From Modestobacter sp. VKM Ac-2985 (lineage in GTDB: Bacteria > Actinomycetota > Actinomycetes > Mycobacteriales > Geodermatophilaceae): 64,000 nucleotides of DNA. Positions 16,782 through 25,117 of the stretch are shown piece after piece. The stretch lies in assembly GCF_026967925.1 (NCBI RefSeq), contig NZ_JAPVBI010000003.1, positions 933,070-997,069 on the forward strand, given 5' to 3'. The stretch's first letter is position 1, and each line of letters starts with the position of its first letter. The notes under the pieces are model-generated. The model did not search any database. It saw nothing but the letters and a program-made list of their open reading frames with translations, and was not told where the DNA came from. Both the position numbers and the translations under genes were made by a program.

Positions 16782-18034
16782 CGGACCGCGCTCCGGGCGT
16801 GTACCGGCAGCCGTACGGCGAGCTGCCACCGGCCGTCGGCGGCGACGCCGGCCCGCACCTCGCCCCGGAGGTCGCGCACCCGTTCCCGCACGCCGCGCAG
16901 CCCGCGCCCACCGCCGGACCCGGCGGCCGCGGCGCCCCGCCCGGTGTTGGCCAGCACCAGCTCGAGATCGTCCCCGGCGGCGTCGACCACCAGCCCGCAG
17001 GCGGTGTCCGGGGCGTACCGCAGCACGTTGGTCAGCCCCTCCTGCACGATCCGGTAGGCCTCCCGGGAGACCAGCGCCGGCAGGCTCTCCACCGTCCCGC
17101 GGACCTCCACCGAGACCACTGCACCGGCGGCCCGGGCGGTGCCGACCAGCTCGGCCAGGTCGCGCAGGTCGGGGGCCGGGGCGACGTCGGCGGCGGCCTG
17201 TTCCTCCTCGCGCAGCAGGCCGAGCACGTGGTCCAGGTCGACCAGTGCCCGCCGCGTGGCGTCCTCCGTCGCCCGGATGGCCTCCTCGGCGGCGACCGGG
17301 TCGCGGCTGAGCAACCGGCGGGCGGCGCCGGCCTGCACGCTGGCCAGGCTCAGCGCGTGCCCGACGCTGTCGTGCAGCTCGCGGGCCAGCCGATCCCGGC
17401 CGGTCAGCACCGAGACCGAGGCCTCGGCCGCAGCCAGCCGCTCGGCCGTGGAGCCGGTCAGCAGCCGGGGGGCGACCGCGGCCAGGCCCCGGCCGAGCAG
17501 CTCCCCGCCGGCCGCGACGAGCAGCAGCAGGCCGGCGGCCAGCCCGGCCCGGGCCGGCCATCCAGCGGGCACGGCCATCCCCAGCAGGTCGTCCGCCCCC
17601 GCGCCGCCCGGCACGGCCACCAGCAGCACGGCGGACGGCACACCGATGACCAGCAGGGCGCCGGCGACCGTGCCGGCCAGCACGTGCAGGGCCAGCAACA
17701 GCGCGGTGCGGACCCGCTGCGGCGCGGTGGTCGACGGCCCGGGGCGGTCGGTAAACCCACGGGCCAGCAGCCCACCGACCGCGACCGCCTCCACCGGCCG
17801 GACCTCGGCGAGCGCGCCGACCGCCACGACCGGGGCCGCCACCAGCAGCGCCACGAGCACCCCGATCAGCACCGGCGGCAGACCGGACGTGGCAATCACC
17901 TGCACCGGCCAGGCCAGCACGATCCCGACCGCCACTCCGATGGCCCCGCCCAGCAGCAGGTAGAGCCAGCGGTGCAGCGAGCGGCGCACCGCCGGGACCA
18001 CCGCTGTCCGAGCCACCACCTTCCGAGCCACCAC
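16778..18034 (-). CDS. NarL-partner sensor histidine kinase (HisKA_3)
   Basis: This kinase of about 418 residues has several N-terminal membrane segments (LYLLLGGAIGVAVGIVLA and others up to about residue 185). The HisKA_3 phospho-acceptor box is RDRLARELHDSVGHALSLA, with His near 220. The HATPase has GLTNVLRYAP (N box) and the glycine motif GRGLRGVRERV. The start GTG (VVARKVVART) has GGAGAG five bases upstream. No extracellular sensor domain is evident, so the signal is probably sensed in the membrane. It is downstream of a membrane protein gene, separated by a perfect hairpin at 18064-18099. Confidence 0.93.
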   Translation of the reverse strand: MVARKVVARTAVVPAVRRSLHRWLYLLLGGAIGVAVGIVLAWPVQVIATSGLPPVLIGVLVALLVAAPVVAVGALAEVRPVEAVAVGGLLARGFTDRPGPSTTAPQRVRTALLLALHVLAGTVAGALLVIGVPSAVLLVAVPGGAGADDLLGMAVPAGWPARAGLAAGLLLLVAAGGELLGRGLAAVAPRLLTGSTAERLAAAEASVSVLTGRDRLARELHDSVGHALSLASVQAGAARRLLSRDPVAAEEAIRATEDATRRALVDLDHVLGLLREEEQAAADVAPAPDLRDLAELVGTARAAGAVVSVEVRGTVESLPALVSREAYRIVQEGLTNVLRYAPDTACGLVVDAAGDDLELVLANTGRGAAAAGSGGGRGLRGVRERVRDLRGEVRAGVAADGRWQLAVRLPVHARSAVR

Positions 18035-18063
18035 GCCATCCTCTCCGGCCGGACAAGACCCGG

Positions 18064-18099
18064 CCGATGCCCGCGCCACCCGATCGGCGCGGGCATCGG
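18064..18099 (-). terminator. Perfect 14-bp hairpin between the 18109 gene and the sensor kinase
   Basis: The arms CCGATGCCCGCGCC and GGCGCGGGCATCGG enclose an 8-base loop. It lies 9 bases after one stop and 29 before the kinase GTG, so it could terminate, or partially attenuate, read-through into the two-component genes. Confidence 0.75.
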
Positions 18100-18108
18100 G
18101 GGGCCCGG

Positions 18109-19311
18109 TCAATCGCGCACCGACAGCGCCGACTCGCCCTGCCCGCAGGTGGCGCACGGACCCCGGCGCCGGAACGCGTACCCGGTCACCGCCGCGGCCA
18201 GCGCCAGCCCCCAGGGGAGCGTCGGGAAGACCAGGACCAGAGCGGCGTCGCCCAGATCGCCGGCCAGCAGCCGCTCCACCGCCATCGCCAGGAACGCCGG
18301 GCTGGCTGCCAGCAGGGCCACGGCGACCAGTCCGCCGGCCAGTACGGGGACCCGCACCGGCACCGGCCGGTCGTGCAGCCCGGGCAGCCACCGCGGCCAG
18401 ACCTCACCCCACGGCTGGATCAGCCCGAGGGTGAGCACCGCTCCACCGAGCGCGGCGAAGCCCAGGCCCAGCCCGAACAACCGCATCTGCGGCTCCAGCA
18501 CCACATCGGTGGGCATGCCCACTGGCCACGGGGTCAGCCAGGTCATCCGCAGCAGGGCGTACGGCAGCGGACCGGCCACGGCGATCCAGGTGGCCACGGT
18601 CCCCCAGCGCCGGGCCGCCTCCGGTCGGGTCCACGCGGCACCGGGGCGCCCACAGACCGCGCACCGGCCGGTCGCCGACCGCCGCAGCAGCATCGCGGTG
18701 GTGCCCCAGATCGTGGCGCCGGCCAGCAGCAGCGCCAGGTGGAGGTGCGGCATCGCATGCTCGGTGAAACCGGAGCCCAGCTCGCCGGCGAGGTCGGTGA
18801 CCGTTCCCGGCCGCAGCAGCCCGGCGGCCATCCCGGCGGCGAGCACGACAGCCACCCCGATCAGCCACGGCCGGGTGCGCCGGTCCCGCGCCGCCCCGAC
18901 GGTGAAGACCACCAGGAAGGTGGCCGGGCCGACGATCGCGGCCAGGTAGCCCAGCAGCACCAGCGAGCCGAGGTCAGTGGCGAGCCCGCCGAGGACCGCA
19001 GCCTGCACCGCCATGGCGGCCACCAGCAGAGGCGATCCGTTCCGCTGGCGGGTCAGCAGGGCGAGGACCAAGCCGGAGCCAGCGAGAGCCAGCAGGGTCC
19101 ACGCCGTGGACGTGCGATCGAGCAGGGAGAGCACCCCGTACCGCTCGTCGGCGTCCAGTCCGGGCCAGCTACCTGGGTCCAGCAGCCAGCGCAGGGCCAC
19201 CAGTGCGTGCAGCACGCTCCAACCGACGCCGGCGGCCAGCAGCCGGCGGACCGTGGGCGTGCTGTGGCCGTCAGCATGGGCTGGGGCGGCGGGTGCAGGG
19301 TCGAGGGTCAC
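18109..19311 (-). CDS. Polytopic membrane protein of unknown function
   Basis: This 400-residue protein has about ten membrane segments. It starts at GTG with GGAGG six bases upstream. A CAVCGRPGAAW loop and a C-terminal CATCGQGESA give two CxxC pairs that could bind metal, one mid-protein and one in the tail. A conserved-looking stretch is EHAMPHLHLALLLAG. I do not recognise a family. It precedes the NarL-type kinase and regulator on the same strand, so it may be their partner or target. Confidence 0.75.
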   Translation of the reverse strand: MTLDPAPAAPAHADGHSTPTVRRLLAAGVGWSVLHALVALRWLLDPGSWPGLDADERYGVLSLLDRTSTAWTLLALAGSGLVLALLTRQRNGSPLLVAAMAVQAAVLGGLATDLGSLVLLGYLAAIVGPATFLVVFTVGAARDRRTRPWLIGVAVVLAAGMAAGLLRPGTVTDLAGELGSGFTEHAMPHLHLALLLAGATIWGTTAMLLRRSATGRCAVCGRPGAAWTRPEAARRWGTVATWIAVAGPLPYALLRMTWLTPWPVGMPTDVVLEPQMRLFGLGLGFAALGGAVLTLGLIQPWGEVWPRWLPGLHDRPVPVRVPVLAGGLVAVALLAASPAFLAMAVERLLAGDLGDAALVLVFPTLPWGLALAAAVTGYAFRRRGPCATCGQGESALSVRD

Positions 19312-19426
19312 GGTGGACCTCCGGATCAGCGGCCCGGGTGGGTCCCGGGGTCGCCGTCCAGCGTCGTGAGCGCGCTCGACCACCGGCTCCCCCGCTCGGG
19401 GGACCTGCCTCCGCCGTGCGGGTGTC

Positions 19427-19840
19427 TCAGCCCTCGGCGGGAGCGGCCGCTCGGTCGGCCGCGGCCAGCAGCCAGCCTGGCCCGGCGATCCGGGCGACGG
19501 CGGGGAGCCGGTCGCGCAGCCCCCGGTCGGCGGTGACCACCAGCAGGTCGTCGTCGCCGTCGGCGAGGTCGGCGGCGGTCTCGGCCAGCGCGTCGTCGCC
19601 GCTGCCGGGCGCCCGGACCACCCGCAGGCCGGCCGGGGCCGCGACGTCCCGGGCCTGCCCCTCGACCACCGCGACCAGTGCGGTCACCGGAACCGGCTCG
19701 CCGTCGGGCCCGGCCAGCTCCCGGCCGGGCAGCACTGCCAGCTGCTCCAGCAGCCGGGCGGTGGCCCCGGCCCGATCACGCCACCAGCCGTCGGGCCGGG
19801 ACCCGACGGTGTTGGCGACGTCGACCAGCAGGACCGTCAT
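19427..19840 (-). CDS. PIN/NYN-like nuclease-fold protein
   Basis: This 137-residue protein opens with TVLLVDVANTVGSRPDGWWRDR. Conserved acidic positions follow in APGSGDDALAE and VVTADRGLRDRL, the layout of NYN/PIN-like metal-dependent RNases. Actinobacterial relatives are often labelled NTP pyrophosphohydrolase, for which I see no Nudix or MazG motif. Its ATG overlaps the stop of the 48-residue membrane protein gene (ATGA), so the two are co-translated. The target is unknown. Confidence 0.75.
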   Translation of the reverse strand: MTVLLVDVANTVGSRPDGWWRDRAGATARLLEQLAVLPGRELAGPDGEPVPVTALVAVVEGQARDVAAPAGLRVVRAPGSGDDALAETAADLADGDDDLLVVTADRGLRDRLPAVARIAGPGWLLAAADRAAAPAEG

Positions 19841-19983
19841 CGTCGTCGGGACGCGCCGAGCACTGCGGTGGCGACGAAGAAGAGCAGGCCGACGATGGCG
19901 AGCCAGAACAGGCCCTCCACGATCACGCCGACCACGGTCACGGCGACCCAGACGAGGAGCAGCAGGAGCAGGAGACGGAGCAC
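19837..19983 (-). CDS. 48-residue two-helix membrane protein
   Basis: This tiny ORF encodes a leucine-rich helix (LRLLLLLLLVWVAVTVVGVIV), a short charged turn (EG) and a second helix ending in ASRRR. The GTG lies seven bases after TACGGT (19996-19991), a good -10 for a leaderless mRNA. Its stop overlaps the ATG of the NYN-like gene. It also lies only 20 bases after the siderophore-interacting protein stop. The function is unknown. It may anchor or regulate the nuclease-like partner. Confidence 0.68.
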   Translation of the reverse strand: MLRLLLLLLLVWVAVTVVGVIVEGLFWLAIVGLLFFVATAVLGASRRR

Positions 19984-20003
19984 GGGTCCGACCGTAGCGA
20001 GGG

Positions 20004-20981
20004 TCAGCTGCCCTCGGCTGCGCCCAGCCGCCAGTAGCCCATGAAGGCCACCGAGGTGCGCGGGACACCGAGGTCGCGGACCAGGCGGCGGCGCAGCTTC
20101 TTGACCATGCCCGCCTCCCCCGCCAGCCAGGCGTAACAGCCATCGGCGCCGCCCTCGTCCGGCACCTCCCAGAGGACGCCGCCCGCCAGGTCGACGTCCT
20201 CGACCTCCTGCCCGGCGGTGCGGGCGGCCACGCCGAGCTCGCAGAGGGCGGCGTGCACCGCCGTGCCGAGCGCCTCGCCGGGGGCCCGGCTGCCGCGGAC
20301 GAGCCAGCGGACCTCCACCCCCGGGGGCACGGCGAGCGACAGCACGTCCCGGGCCTCGGGGACCTCGAGCACGGCGATGGCGCGCCGGCCGGCGGGGAGC
20401 GCCTCCACGATCGCGCTGATCGCCGGGACGGCGGTCTCGTCCCCGGCCAGGAACAGGGGGCCGTCGGCCGGCGGGGCCCACTCGACTCCCCAGGGTCGGC
20501 CGGACTCGGCCCGGCTGGGTCGGGGCCGGTCGGGGCCCAGCACGACGATCGGGTCGCCGGGGACAGCGGCGGCGGCCCAGCTGGCGGCCGGGCCGGAGTG
20601 TCCCTCCTCGACCCCGTGCAGCACCACGTCGACGTCCAGCTCGCCGAGGTCCGGGCGGGCGGCGCGCACGGTGTAGGTGCGGAGGTACGGACGGCGCTCG
20701 TCGGGGAGCGCGCAGTAGTCCTGGTACCAGGTCGGGCCGTCGGTGAGCAGATCGGTGACCGGGGCGCCGTCCCGGGAGAGCACCAGCTTGATCCGCTGGT
20801 CGTCACCGGCCGCACCGAAGCCGGTGAGCTCCGGGCCGCGGAGGGTGAGGCGGAGGAAGCTGGGGCTCAGCCGCTGGACGCGCCCGACGGTGGCGCTGAA
20901 GAAGCGGTAGCTCGGTGCGGCGACCGCCGGTTGCGGCTCGGTGAGGTTCTCGAGAACCGCCGTTCCGGCACGTCCGGTCAT
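20004..20981 (-). CDS. Siderophore-interacting FAD-binding reductase
   Basis: This 325-residue protein of the SIP/ViuB family reduces ferric siderophores in the cytoplasm to release iron. The N-terminal FAD barrel holds RLSPSFLRLTLRGPEL and the flavin motif RRPYLRTYTVRAA. The C-terminal domain has PLFLAGDETAVPAISAIVEALP and the end motif VAFMGYWRLGAAE. Its promoter region has a DtxR/IdeR-like iron box at 21029-21046, so it should be repressed when iron is plentiful. Confidence 0.95.
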   Translation of the reverse strand: MTGRAGTAVLENLTEPQPAVAAPSYRFFSATVGRVQRLSPSFLRLTLRGPELTGFGAAGDDQRIKLVLSRDGAPVTDLLTDGPTWYQDYCALPDERRPYLRTYTVRAARPDLGELDVDVVLHGVEEGHSGPAASWAAAAVPGDPIVVLGPDRPRPSRAESGRPWGVEWAPPADGPLFLAGDETAVPAISAIVEALPAGRRAIAVLEVPEARDVLSLAVPPGVEVRWLVRGSRAPGEALGTAVHAALCELGVAARTAGQEVEDVDLAGGVLWEVPDEGGADGCYAWLAGEAGMVKKLRRRLVRDLGVPRTSVAFMGYWRLGAAEGS

Positions 20982-21028
20982 CGCTGCTCCCGCGCTCGTC
21001 GTGACCGGCTCGTGCGTAACCGGACGAT

Positions 21029-21046
21029 GGTGAGGCTAGCCTAACC
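21029..21046. promoter_or_regulatory. Putative IdeR/DtxR iron box
   Basis: GGTGAGGCTAGCCTAACC is an inverted repeat with one mismatch. It matches the actinobacterial iron box (TTAGGTTAGGCTAACCTAA type) around the AGGCTAGCCT core. It lies about 48 bp upstream of the siderophore-interacting protein start. Confidence 0.78.
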
Positions 21047-21093
21047 AGGGCATCGAGGGAACGCCCGGAGCAAGAAGGACTGCTCGAGGCCGC

Positions 21094-21558
21094 TCACCGA
21101 GCGCCCGGCGCGCGTCCCAGCGCGGCGCAGATGGCGTCCGCGACCGACTCCGGGTCCTCGTGCTCCCAGAAGCGCAGCACCCGCCACCCCAGTTCCGTCA
21201 GCACCGCGTCGGTGCGCCGGTCGCGCGCGACGTTGGCGGTCAGCTTCGCCGCCCACCACTCGGCGTTCGCCCTCGGCCAGTGGCCGCAGGTCGGGCAGGC
21301 GTGCCAGAAACAGCCGTCGATGAAGACGACGAGGCGCCGGCCTCTCCACACCAGGTCACCGCGGGCGCGGGTCTTCCGACAGGGCCGGACGTCGACCCGG
21401 TAGCGGACGCCGCGGGCGTGCAGCCGACGGCGGACTGCGAGCTCCGGCGCGGTGTCCCGCCTCCCCTGCCGGCGGAACCTCGCCCGCACCGGAGCCGACG
21501 AGGCAGCCGGAGCGCGCCGGAGGTCGACCGCTTCCGGCCCTGCGCCCGCGCTGCTCAC
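21094..21558 (-). CDS. Vsr-like very-short-patch endonuclease
   Basis: The protein has 154 residues. Family landmarks are DTAPELAVRRRLHARGVRYRVD, the Asp in RARGDLVWRGRRLVVFIDG, the CFWHACPTCGHWP stretch with the catalytic His and zinc-binding cysteines, and LGWRVLRFWEHE near the end. Vsr nicks DNA at T:G mismatches arising from 5-methylcytosine deamination, normally beside a dcm-type methyltransferase. None is seen here. Its GTG overlaps the stop of the large nuclease-helicase (GTGA), so the two are co-translated. This suggests a shared DNA repair or defence role, which is inference. Confidence 0.92.
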   Translation of the reverse strand: MSSAGAGPEAVDLRRAPAASSAPVRARFRRQGRRDTAPELAVRRRLHARGVRYRVDVRPCRKTRARGDLVWRGRRLVVFIDGCFWHACPTCGHWPRANAEWWAAKLTANVARDRRTDAVLTELGWRVLRFWEHEDPESVADAICAALGRAPGAR

Positions 21559-24500
21559 ACCTGAGTGGCCAGTGCTGATGGCGCCGGCACGGTCGCCTGG
21601 GTGGCGATCTCGACCAGCCGGCACAGGCCGTTGACCAGCCGCAGCTGCTCCGGGGTCTGCACGGGTGAGGTGAGCAGCGCCGGGCTGCCGACGAGGTAGG
21701 CAACGGTCTTCGCCCGGGACAGCGCCACGTTCAGCCGGTGCCGGTCGAGCAGGAAGTCCAGTCGGCGGGGCACGTGCGCGCCGCTGGAGGCGGCCAGGGA
21801 GAAGACCGCCACCGCCGCCTCCCGGCCCTGGAACTTGTCCACCGTGCCCACCTCCACCTCGCCCAGCCCGACCGCGGCGAGTGCGCTGCGCACCTGGTTG
21901 ACCTGCGCGTTGTACGGCGTGACGACCAGGACGTCGGCCGGCCCCATCACCCGCTCGACCCCGCCGGTCCGCCAGCTCCGGCCCATCAGCCCGGCGACGA
22001 GCTCGGCGACGACGGCCGCCTCCTGTGGCGAGGCGGAGCCGTTGCCCTCGTGCACCACCGGCACCCAGCCGATCCCGGCCGGCGCTGCCCACCGGGCAGG
22101 GGCGTCGAGCTCGTTCCCGGCCGTGACCGGCGCAGGCTCCAGCTGCCCGCCGTAGGACAGCCCGGAGACCACCCGGCACAGCGCCGGCGCCATCCGCCAG
22201 CTGCGGTCCAGGAAGACCCCCCGGTCAGCGGGCAGCACCTCCTGCTCGCCGAGCACGTGCTGCAGCGCGGAGACGTCGGCGCCGTCGGGGTGGATGCCCC
22301 GGCCGGGCTGGCGCAGCTGCTGCGGGTCTCCGAGCAGCACCAGGTTGGTCGCGGCCCGGCTCACCGCCAGGGTGTTGGCCAGGGACAGCTGCCCGGCCTC
22401 GTCGACGACGAGCACGTCCAGCCGGCCGACCAGCTCCGGGCGGGCGAACAGCCACGAGGTGCCGGCCACCAGGTCGACGTCACCACCGTCGAGGGCGTCG
22501 ACGACCTGGCCGTTGGAGCCGACGCACTGCACGTCGGCGTCGCGGCACCGCTGCAGCTCGTCGGCCTTCTGCAGCGCCCGGACCGGCACCCCGGCCTCCC
22601 GGGCAGCCGCCATCACCGCGTCCAGCAGGTTGCCGATCACCTTGTGGCTGGAGGCGGTCACGCCCACCCGCTTGCCGGCGCGGACCAGGTCGACGACGGC
22701 TCGGGCGCCGGTGTACGTCTTCCCCGCCCCCGGTGGTCCCTGGACCGCCAGCACCCCGCCGTCCAGCAGCCCCGCCAGCCGGCGCACCGCGGCCGCCGAC
22801 TCCTCCCCCGGTTCACGCTGCGGAGCCCCGGCGAGCAGCCGTGGCGGCCGGCGCAGCAGCAGGTCACGCGCCGAACGGACGGGACCTGGGGCGTCGATGC
22901 CGCTGCCCGCCACCTGCTCGCCGAGGTCGGTGAGCGCGGCCCGGAAGAGCTTGTCGCTCGGCGGCGAGGTGGGCAGCAGGCCGGTCGGGTGCTCGAGGGC
23001 GGCGGCCGCGCGGCGCGCCAGCACCACCCAACCGGCGGTCGGGTCGATGTCGACGACCGAACTGGTCAGCCGCTTCCCGTCCGGGTCGGGCACCAGGTGC
23101 TCGTACCGGTTGCCGGCCGACACCTTCGTCTCCTGCGGCGGGAAGCGGTAGCGCCAGTGCTGCGACCGCTGCGCCGCACCGACCAGCTCGGGCGCCTCCA
23201 GCGGGCCCAGGGCCGGGGTCTCCCGCTCCAGGTCGTCGGCCGCGAGGTCGCGCAGCCGGAAGTACTCCCACCAGGCGGAGCGGGCCTCCCGGGCGTGCCA
23301 CCCCAGCTGCTGGGCCAGCAGCCAGGTGGCCTCCTGGTCCGGGGTCCGGTCGGTGTCGGGCAGCCCGGCGGTCAGCCGGAGCTCCAGCTCCTCGCGCAGC
23401 TCCTGGGCCGCAGCGTTCTCGGCGGAGCCGTCCGGGTCGCCGTCCTCCGGCCGGCCCAGCCGCGCGCCCGAGGCGAGCAGCTCGGTGCGCCGGGCCTCCA
23501 GCCAGTCGCGCAGCTCCTGGGTGGAGACGCAGTCGTCGCGGTTGTAGGCCTCGATCTGGTCGAGCAGCGCCTGGTCGCGGGTGGCGAGCCAGCGCTCGAA
23601 GGCGACGATGCTCTCCCCGGCGTCGGACACGTCGGCGCCGTGCGCGCGGGTGTGCCCGCGGTAGTAGTCCTCGACCTGCTTGATCGAGTACGACTCCTTG
23701 CTCAGCCGCAGCCCCTGGCGCACCACGGCGTAGAGGTCGACGAGGACGTCGGCCCGCAGCAGCCGGTCGACCTCGGCCTCCCGGGTCTGCAACCGGGCCG
23801 ACAGCGTCTTGAGCCGGGTCGGTTCGTAGGGCGCGTAGTGGAAGACGTGCATCGCCGGGTCGGCGGCGTGGGCCGCGGTCAGGTGGTCGACCAGCGCCTC
23901 GAACGCGAGACGCTCGGCCGCGGACTGGTCGTCCGCGGCCGGGTCGCAGCCCCAGAAGGCGGTGAACTCCCCCGCGGTGTCCAGGACCCCCCAGAGGTAC
24001 TCCAGCCCGGCGTCGCCGGCGAACGGATCACCTTCGATGTCGAAGAACAGGTCGCCGGCGCTCGGCGGCGGCAGCAGCTCGAAGCCGCGCCCCGGCTCGC
24101 GCGGCAGGAACTCGTAGCTCGGCAGCCCGGACTCGCGCTCGGCCACCTGCAGTCGCGCCTGCTGGGTGAGCCGCTCCCGCGAGCTTCGGCCGATGGCGTC
24201 GGGCAGCTCGTCGGGGGCGCGGGTGGCCAGCGCGGTGACGGTCGGGACACCGGCCTCGACCAGCGCAGTCGCGTGGTCGCGGCGCATGAAGGCCACGAGG
24301 GACAGCGAGTCCTCCGCGCGCCAGCGCGCCGTGCAGGTCTCCCGCCAGGGGCAGACGCCGCAGTGCGCGTTCGGGTACGGCGGCGCCAGCTCCCCGTCAG
24401 CGAGCCGGGAGAGGAACCGGGTGCGGGCGGCCCGGGTGTAGGCCTCCGCGTCGGAGTACCGGAACACCAGCTCCTGCTGGTCGCCGGTGACCACGGTGAG

Positions 24501-25013
24501 CAGCTCGGGCGGCACGCCCTGCAGCCCGGCCAGCAGGTCGCCGTAGAGCGCCATCTGCAGCAGGGCCGGCACCTTGATCCGGCGGGCCAGCTTGGTGTCG
24601 GCGACGTCGTAGGCCCAGGCCCCCAGGTCACTGACCCGGTCGGTGCGCTTGACCAGGAAGTCGGCGTGCCCGCGCCAGGTGCCGTCGAAGAAGGTGGCCT
24701 GGTAGACGACGTCCGCACCGGCGCGCATCGCGGCGAGCGTCTCGGCCTGGGCCCGGTGCAGGCCGGCGGCGTCCTTCCCCGACGGCCCGGTGACCTCCAC
24801 GACGGACAGGCCCCGGTCGCGCAGCCGCTGCACGTGCCGCTCCTCGTGCGCCATGCCGTGGGCGGCGACCAGCTCGGTCATCGGGTCGACCGCCGGCGGG
24901 CGACTGCGGGAGCCGCGGGCGACCTCGAGGGAGAGCCGGGTGAGGTGCTCGCACTCGATGAAGCCGGTCAGGTCACTGGCACTGACCACCAGCGCGCCGT
25001 CGGACTCGTACAC
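21555..25013 (-). CDS. TM0106-type RecB-like nuclease fused to an SF1 (DNA2/NAM7-type) helicase
   Basis: The protein has 1,152 residues. The N-terminal third is a PD-(D/E)XK nuclease (GHADFL, then YDVADTKLA near 130). It has a Cas4/AddB-like cysteine set: one Cys in FIECEHLTRL near 25 and CGVCPWRETC near 217-226, suggesting an iron-sulfur cluster. A middle RNase H-like domain begins LFFDIEGDPF near 320. The helicase has Walker A QGPPGAGKTYTG near 758, Walker B VVDEAGQ near 868, LGDPQQL, and VDKFQGREAAV and LNVALSRAK near the end. The start GTG (VYESDGALVVSASDL) follows a G-rich ribosome site. It is the lead gene of a pair with vsr. Confidence 0.92.
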   Translation of the reverse strand: MYESDGALVVSASDLTGFIECEHLTRLSLEVARGSRSRPPAVDPMTELVAAHGMAHEERHVQRLRDRGLSVVEVTGPSGKDAAGLHRAQAETLAAMRAGADVVYQATFFDGTWRGHADFLVKRTDRVSDLGAWAYDVADTKLARRIKVPALLQMALYGDLLAGLQGVPPELLTVVTGDQQELVFRYSDAEAYTRAARTRFLSRLADGELAPPYPNAHCGVCPWRETCTARWRAEDSLSLVAFMRRDHATALVEAGVPTVTALATRAPDELPDAIGRSSRERLTQQARLQVAERESGLPSYEFLPREPGRGFELLPPPSAGDLFFDIEGDPFAGDAGLEYLWGVLDTAGEFTAFWGCDPAADDQSAAERLAFEALVDHLTAAHAADPAMHVFHYAPYEPTRLKTLSARLQTREAEVDRLLRADVLVDLYAVVRQGLRLSKESYSIKQVEDYYRGHTRAHGADVSDAGESIVAFERWLATRDQALLDQIEAYNRDDCVSTQELRDWLEARRTELLASGARLGRPEDGDPDGSAENAAAQELREELELRLTAGLPDTDRTPDQEATWLLAQQLGWHAREARSAWWEYFRLRDLAADDLERETPALGPLEAPELVGAAQRSQHWRYRFPPQETKVSAGNRYEHLVPDPDGKRLTSSVVDIDPTAGWVVLARRAAAALEHPTGLLPTSPPSDKLFRAALTDLGEQVAGSGIDAPGPVRSARDLLLRRPPRLLAGAPQREPGEESAAAVRRLAGLLDGGVLAVQGPPGAGKTYTGARAVVDLVRAGKRVGVTASSHKVIGNLLDAVMAAAREAGVPVRALQKADELQRCRDADVQCVGSNGQVVDALDGGDVDLVAGTSWLFARPELVGRLDVLVVDEAGQLSLANTLAVSRAATNLVLLGDPQQLRQPGRGIHPDGADVSALQHVLGEQEVLPADRGVFLDRSWRMAPALCRVVSGLSYGGQLEPAPVTAGNELDAPARWAAPAGIGWVPVVHEGNGSASPQEAAVVAELVAGLMGRSWRTGGVERVMGPADVLVVTPYNAQVNQVRSALAAVGLGEVEVGTVDKFQGREAAVAVFSLAASSGAHVPRRLDFLLDRHRLNVALSRAKTVAYLVGSPALLTSPVQTPEQLRLVNGLCRLVEIATQATVPAPSALATQV

Positions 25014-25117
25014 CGTTGCCCCCGTCCCTCCCCCCGGTGGAGGAGCTGCCGCGACCGTACGGCGGGGGTACGACACGACGGCGGGGGCGCCGACCAGACC
25101 GGGTCCCAGCCCCCGGG

